In this document: piece by piece, positions 60,957 through 64,000 of the stretch
How positions within the stretch are numbered: the stretch's first letter is position 1
Layout of the letters: each line of letters starts with the position of its first letter
NCBI RefSeq assembly: GCF_037975245.1
Contig: NC_092565.1
Span: 10,343,499-10,407,498, forward strand
From: Apostichopus japonicus
Lineage: Eukaryota > Echinodermata > Holothuroidea > Aspidochirotida > Stichopodidae
Direction: 5' to 3'
Length of the DNA: 64,000 nucleotides
The notes under the pieces: model-generated
What the model was told of the DNA's origin: nothing
Databases searched by the model: none
What the model saw: only the letters and a program-made list of their open reading frames with translations
Program-made: the position numbers and the translations under genes

Positions 60957-61953
60957 AAACAAAGCGTTGCTTAAAACTTAAAGATAATCAGTATTGACCC
61001 CAAATTTTAGCTAAGTTGGCAAAAGTTGCTAGCAGTACTTTACTGTTGGTTCTCTATCCCCAAGGTCATAATCAGCTATTGTTAAATAAGACAATTAAAT
61101 GGTTCAGTGAGGGAAGCTACTTTGAGCTTGGCAGTAAAATGATTGAAGCATTTTCGTGACCATTATTCGACATTCTAGCATATTTCAGGTCAATAATGAT
61201 GATCTTAACATCAACCAATTCAATGCAAAATGAGATGAAACAAACAAATATAGCCTTGCTGTTCAGGAGAAGGACAAAATATGTTTTTAAGCTTTTAAAT
61301 GGTATTGCCATAAATTATCCTGGAGGAAAATCAACCTTCTTTTGCGTGAAAGATTACTTCTTCTGTTAAGAACCCAGTTTGCTGATGGGTAGCCGTAGGA
61401 TAACATTACCTCCATTAAGACACTATATGCATATGCGTATATATTGTCTCATTTCCTTACGATTTTTCTTTTGGTATCTATTTTGTCAAATATTTGATAA
61501 TGCCGATGGGTATAATGATACTTTCACTAATGAACAGGAAGAACTGTGTTTACGTCGAGTGATGTAAGATTCATAACGTTAATAGCATGTCATGACATTA
61601 TGAAAGTCAAAAGCAAAACAAAAGCACTATGGAACCAGTGTCTTACCTTTGCTTCTGTTTTTTTTTAAAGCAGCATTTTGCGTCCTTTTCTATGATTTTT
61701 CTCATCCTCACTGATTCCACGATGCCATAACGACATACATAACTAGCTTATCTATTCACATCTTACTTTAAATGGTGGCATAAAGATCGAAAAATTTTAA
61801 CTTTCAACTATGTTTTTCTCCAAGTAATTTTCTGTTGGGATCCCAATTAACCCACCCATAATATGAATATTTAAACACTACGAACGTCATTGACCAATAC
61901 CGTACGTTATACAACACCAAGCTTGATTTGTGTACAGTCTATATGGCAGTTGT

Positions 61954-61981
61954 ACCAGGGAGTTCCATAACAACTCCTGGT
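61954..61981. repeat. GGGAGTT...AACTCC palindrome
   Basis: ACCAGGGAGTT, CCATAACA, ACTCCTGGT forms a hairpin closely related to those at 12411 and 12540. It is embedded in TGTACC...TGTACC. Confidence 0.6.
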
Positions 61982-61989
61982 TGTACCAA

Positions 61990-64000
61990 CGCAAAGTCTT
62001 GAATCTATTTTTAGCAACGGCTCATAACTAAACCTGCATCTCATGTTGGCAGGGAAAACTTGGCTGATATCTTAGTTTGCTGTTTTGTGATTTATATATG
62101 TAAAATACTCGATGGACATGTCAAAAAAGTAGAAAACGGCGACCAAACGCAAAATGCTGCTTTAAAAGGAGAATGTCTAAATTCCGTACAACGTAAACAC
62201 AACAGACGGCTTAAAATGTTTTGTACATTTTTGCACGAACAAATTTTTCTTCTTAATTTGTTTCTTAACTTAAGCATAATTTTAACATTTATTTCTAAAA
62301 ATAATTATATGAACGGCTGTGACTTATTTAGCACCGTATTATACGATAACACCACATATAAGGCATTATTAATGGTGTAAACCTATATATATGTGTGTGA
62401 GAATGCACTTGTGAATATATACAATCATGTGGGTTGGGAGAAAATCACACAGCATTATCTAGGTTTCAATCTTATATCTTCTAAGTCCCTGGTATATGCA
62501 AACTGGGGTTCGCGACTCTTCTAAGGGGTCGCCAAAATATTTTGGAGCGTTACTGAGCAAAAACAAAACAACTCGAAAAATACAAGGGTTGTATAAGCCA
62601 ATTGGTAATTATCAGCTGGTTACATGTATATAGTTTCATGTCGACGGTTCAGAGTGGTTACATTTTGAAAAGCAAACATTGAAATCTATGAGACATCTAT
62701 TTGTTGGAGCATGGAATTATTACCTGTCAAGGTATTCCACGGTAATATGGAGCCTATCATTAGGGTATAGAGCATTTCTTGAATTAATCTTCGCAAACGG
62801 CTTTAACTATACCGGTATACTTTAAGCAGAGGAACCATAAGTAGTGTAAAAATTGAAATCCAAAATTCTCAATTTCGCTCTAAATATGATTGAAACATTG
62901 ACTCATCCATAGTTTACATTAGTTCCAACCACAATTATCATTGTCATTTATGATCTAGATAATGAACGTTAACAAGAAGGTAAAAATCAAATAATACTGT
63001 TATAAATAATACGGTACTATTTCCGCCGGTTAACCATTCTATATAAAGAAAGCGAAAAAGAAATTATTAAGAGTATCGCAAATGATGTAGTCCTCCACCC
63101 CAACCACCCCCATTCCCCTCCCGTCCCCAGCCGACACTTTTGTTTCATTTACATTTTCATTACTGGTTCCAATTTTCGTTCATGCATATAGTAATAGACT
63201 CTTTTAACAATTTCCACTAGACATCTAGAAATTGTTATATTATTTGATATTAACACTGGTTCAATGATAAAGGTTGGTATAGATATGCTGTGGCGCAATA
63301 TACGTGCAGTGCATAGATCGTGATAATAAGTATGATGTTATGAAAGTCTTGATTCGATTCGATGAATGCATGAGACGATAGCTATATTAACTAATCTGTA
63401 GAGCTTGTAAATTCCAGTCTTTAAGTACTATCAGAAGTTTGCACGTGTAATGGTCTGGCGTCTCAAAATGCTTTAATTCTTTTTAAGGTCATTTGAGAAA
63501 AATTAAGATCAAATCAAACTGACTTAATGTAAAAAACAAAATAAAATTACCATTTTACGAAATCCAGTGAGTTTTCATGTCGTTTAGATTACTAATCTGG
63601 TGAAGCTGTTTATCATTAGCATATCTATTAAAACAAAGAAACGGGGGGGGGGGGCGGGGGTTAATGTAGAATGTTGAGTAATAGGTCTCCCACAAGGCTA
63701 TACCCTAAGCTGATTAATGATTGCCCTTGCATGGGAATTAAAAAGGGAGAATACGTGCAAATATGGACCAAGCAAAGTCGAACTGCAGGGTTCCAGAGTT
63801 GTTAATTCGTTGGATATCGCTCAATTACTGATATCTGCAAATCTTATATCGCTCAAATGATTCCATAACAGAAGATTTACCCATATCTTTTAAGATTGAA
63901 AAGTCACTCTAAAACTTACTGAAATCTAAAAGCGTTAAAAGTAGAACTGTCTCGGTGACCTATTTTTGGTTTATTTACAAACGAAAATTAGATACAAATA
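61990..64000. other. Gene-free stretch
   Basis: No supported gene. About 62488-62550 (CCCTGGTATATGCAAACTGG, GGTTCGCGACTC) resembles one end of a decayed hAT-type element, but I found no matching second end. G tract at 63643-63660. Confidence 0.45.

Overview
The window is animal nuclear DNA: spliced genes with GT-AG introns, very low gene density, and many interspersed and tandem repeats. The two identifiable genes are a THO-complex WD40 protein and a GT31 glycosyltransferase. Together with the repeat types (a CR1/L2-like LINE relic, tRNA-derived SINEs, hAT-like short elements with 8-bp target duplications, an LTR-like insertion), they suggest a marine invertebrate deuterostome. An echinoderm, perhaps a holothurian, is my best guess, but this is an inference and not proven by any single sequence.

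Layout. Positions 1-18.8 kb hold no gene I can support. This stretch contains a diverged U2 snRNA-like sequence (minus strand, about 13.15-13.33 kb), a frameshifted LINE reverse-transcriptase tail (14.3 kb), two copies of one hAT-like MITE with intact 8-bp target duplications (7.8 and 10.4 kb), and a longer hAT-like element (16.4-17.7 kb). At 18.96-21.09 kb a 709-residue open reading frame encodes a type II membrane protein with two consecutive GT31 (beta-1,3-glycosyltransferase) domains. Only the second keeps the metal-binding acidic triplet. From 21.4 to 33 kb the DNA is again repeats: a minisatellite-bearing element, a SINE, a degenerate array split by a 1,052-bp solo-LTR candidate, and a 2.19-kb DNA transposon with perfect 18-bp terminal inverted repeats and eight copies of a 16-bp motif.

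From 33.0 to 36.8 kb, two plus-strand exons make the disordered C-terminus of a protein I do not recognise. The 38.7-45.35 kb interval is a compound repeat block. It holds three tRNA-like SINE heads, a nine-unit 152-bp array grown from one of them, then (with no spacer) a 760-bp palindromic array, then a second and expanded copy of the 21.4-kb minisatellite element.

From 49.5 to 56.5 kb the minus strand carries a complete THOC3 gene (THO/TREX mRNA-export complex, WD40). I reconstructed it as six core exons plus one in-frame 51-nt exon that may be a cassette. A duplicated remnant of its last exon lies just downstream, in a splice-compatible frame. From 56.6 to 64 kb there is only an orphan LINE ORF1 relic and simple repeats. 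The two identified genes are functionally unrelated (nuclear mRNA packaging versus Golgi glycosylation), so there is no operon-like logic here. The notable content is the repeat architecture.
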